Positions 13,775-13,813 of a stretch of DNA of 13,813 nucleotides are shown piece after piece; positions within the stretch are counted from its first letter, which is position 1; the number at the start of each line of letters is the position of its first letter. The notes beneath the pieces are model-generated. The model was not told the DNA's origin. It made no database searches and was given only the letters and a program-made list of their open reading frames with translations. The stretch spans positions 1-13,813 of the forward strand of contig CAZEGV010000062.1 of assembly GCA_964511645.1 (NCBI GenBank), in the 5' to 3' direction. A program made the translations under genes and the position numbers. This DNA is from CAZEGV01 sp964511645 (GTDB lineage: Bacteria > Bacteroidota > Bacteroidia > Cytophagales > JAAEPT01).

Positions 13775-13813
13775 CTATAATCTACGTCAATTATCTTGTT
13801 TGTTTTTCACATT

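Larger units (their letters stand above)
13430..13813. other. Right-end non-coding stretch with palindrome and transposase remnant
   Basis: After the CLC stop come about 145 AT-rich bases in which I see no gene or clear promoter, then the perfect palindrome at 13575-13608, then the IS30-type remnant at 13655-13774. The last 40 bases show no further match to a transposase. A short open frame at 13504-13617 runs through the palindrome and is probably meaningless. Confidence 0.6.

Overview
The window is an AT-rich piece of a Bacteroidota chromosome, most likely a flavobacterium. The evidence is: exact or near matches to the Bacteroidota promoter pattern (TTTG or TTG at -33, TAnnTTTG at -7); almost no Shine-Dalgarno sequences ahead of the starts; a Rho factor with a long low-complexity insert after its N-terminal domain; a flavobacterial type GyrA with Thr at the quinolone position; and three copies of a structured intergenic element that I recall from flavobacterial genomes. 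Most of the content is housekeeping.

Layout. 1-541 (+): the tail of an unseen gene overlaps (ATGA) a gene for a degenerate receiver-like protein with one C-terminal membrane helix. 538-3087 (-): D-Ala-D-Ala ligase (ddl) and a DEAD-box type RNA helicase, separated by a structured repeat. 3139-3579 (+): a small cupin-like protein. 3653-6199 (-): gyrA. 6200-6646: a 447-base gap holding two diverging structured elements and the promoter of the next gene. 6647-8293 (+): a CoA-disulfide reductase with a C-terminal rhodanese domain. 8335-8954 (-): hisI and yidD, overlapping by one base. 9034-10611 (-): rho. 10866-13429 (+): serS and a CLC antiporter gene, overlapping by one base. 13430-13813: a long perfect palindrome, then the first 36 or so codons of an IS30-type transposase that is cut off.

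How it fits together. The genes form short transcription units closed by clear hairpin terminators (3594-3627, 8309-8346, 8980-9016, 13575-13608). Three neighbouring pairs are probably translationally coupled through ATGA or TAATG overlaps. The CLC gene carries the residue pattern of the fluoride/proton antiporter branch (CLC-F) rather than that of a chloride transporter, so serS is probably co-expressed with a fluoride exporter.

I see no defence system, CRISPR array, prophage or biosynthetic cluster. The least explained material is (1) the structured elements at 1562-1705, 6313-6419 and 6444-6531, which share a core, vary in their arms and look like a Flavo-1-like RNA family, and (2) the receiver-like membrane protein at the left edge.
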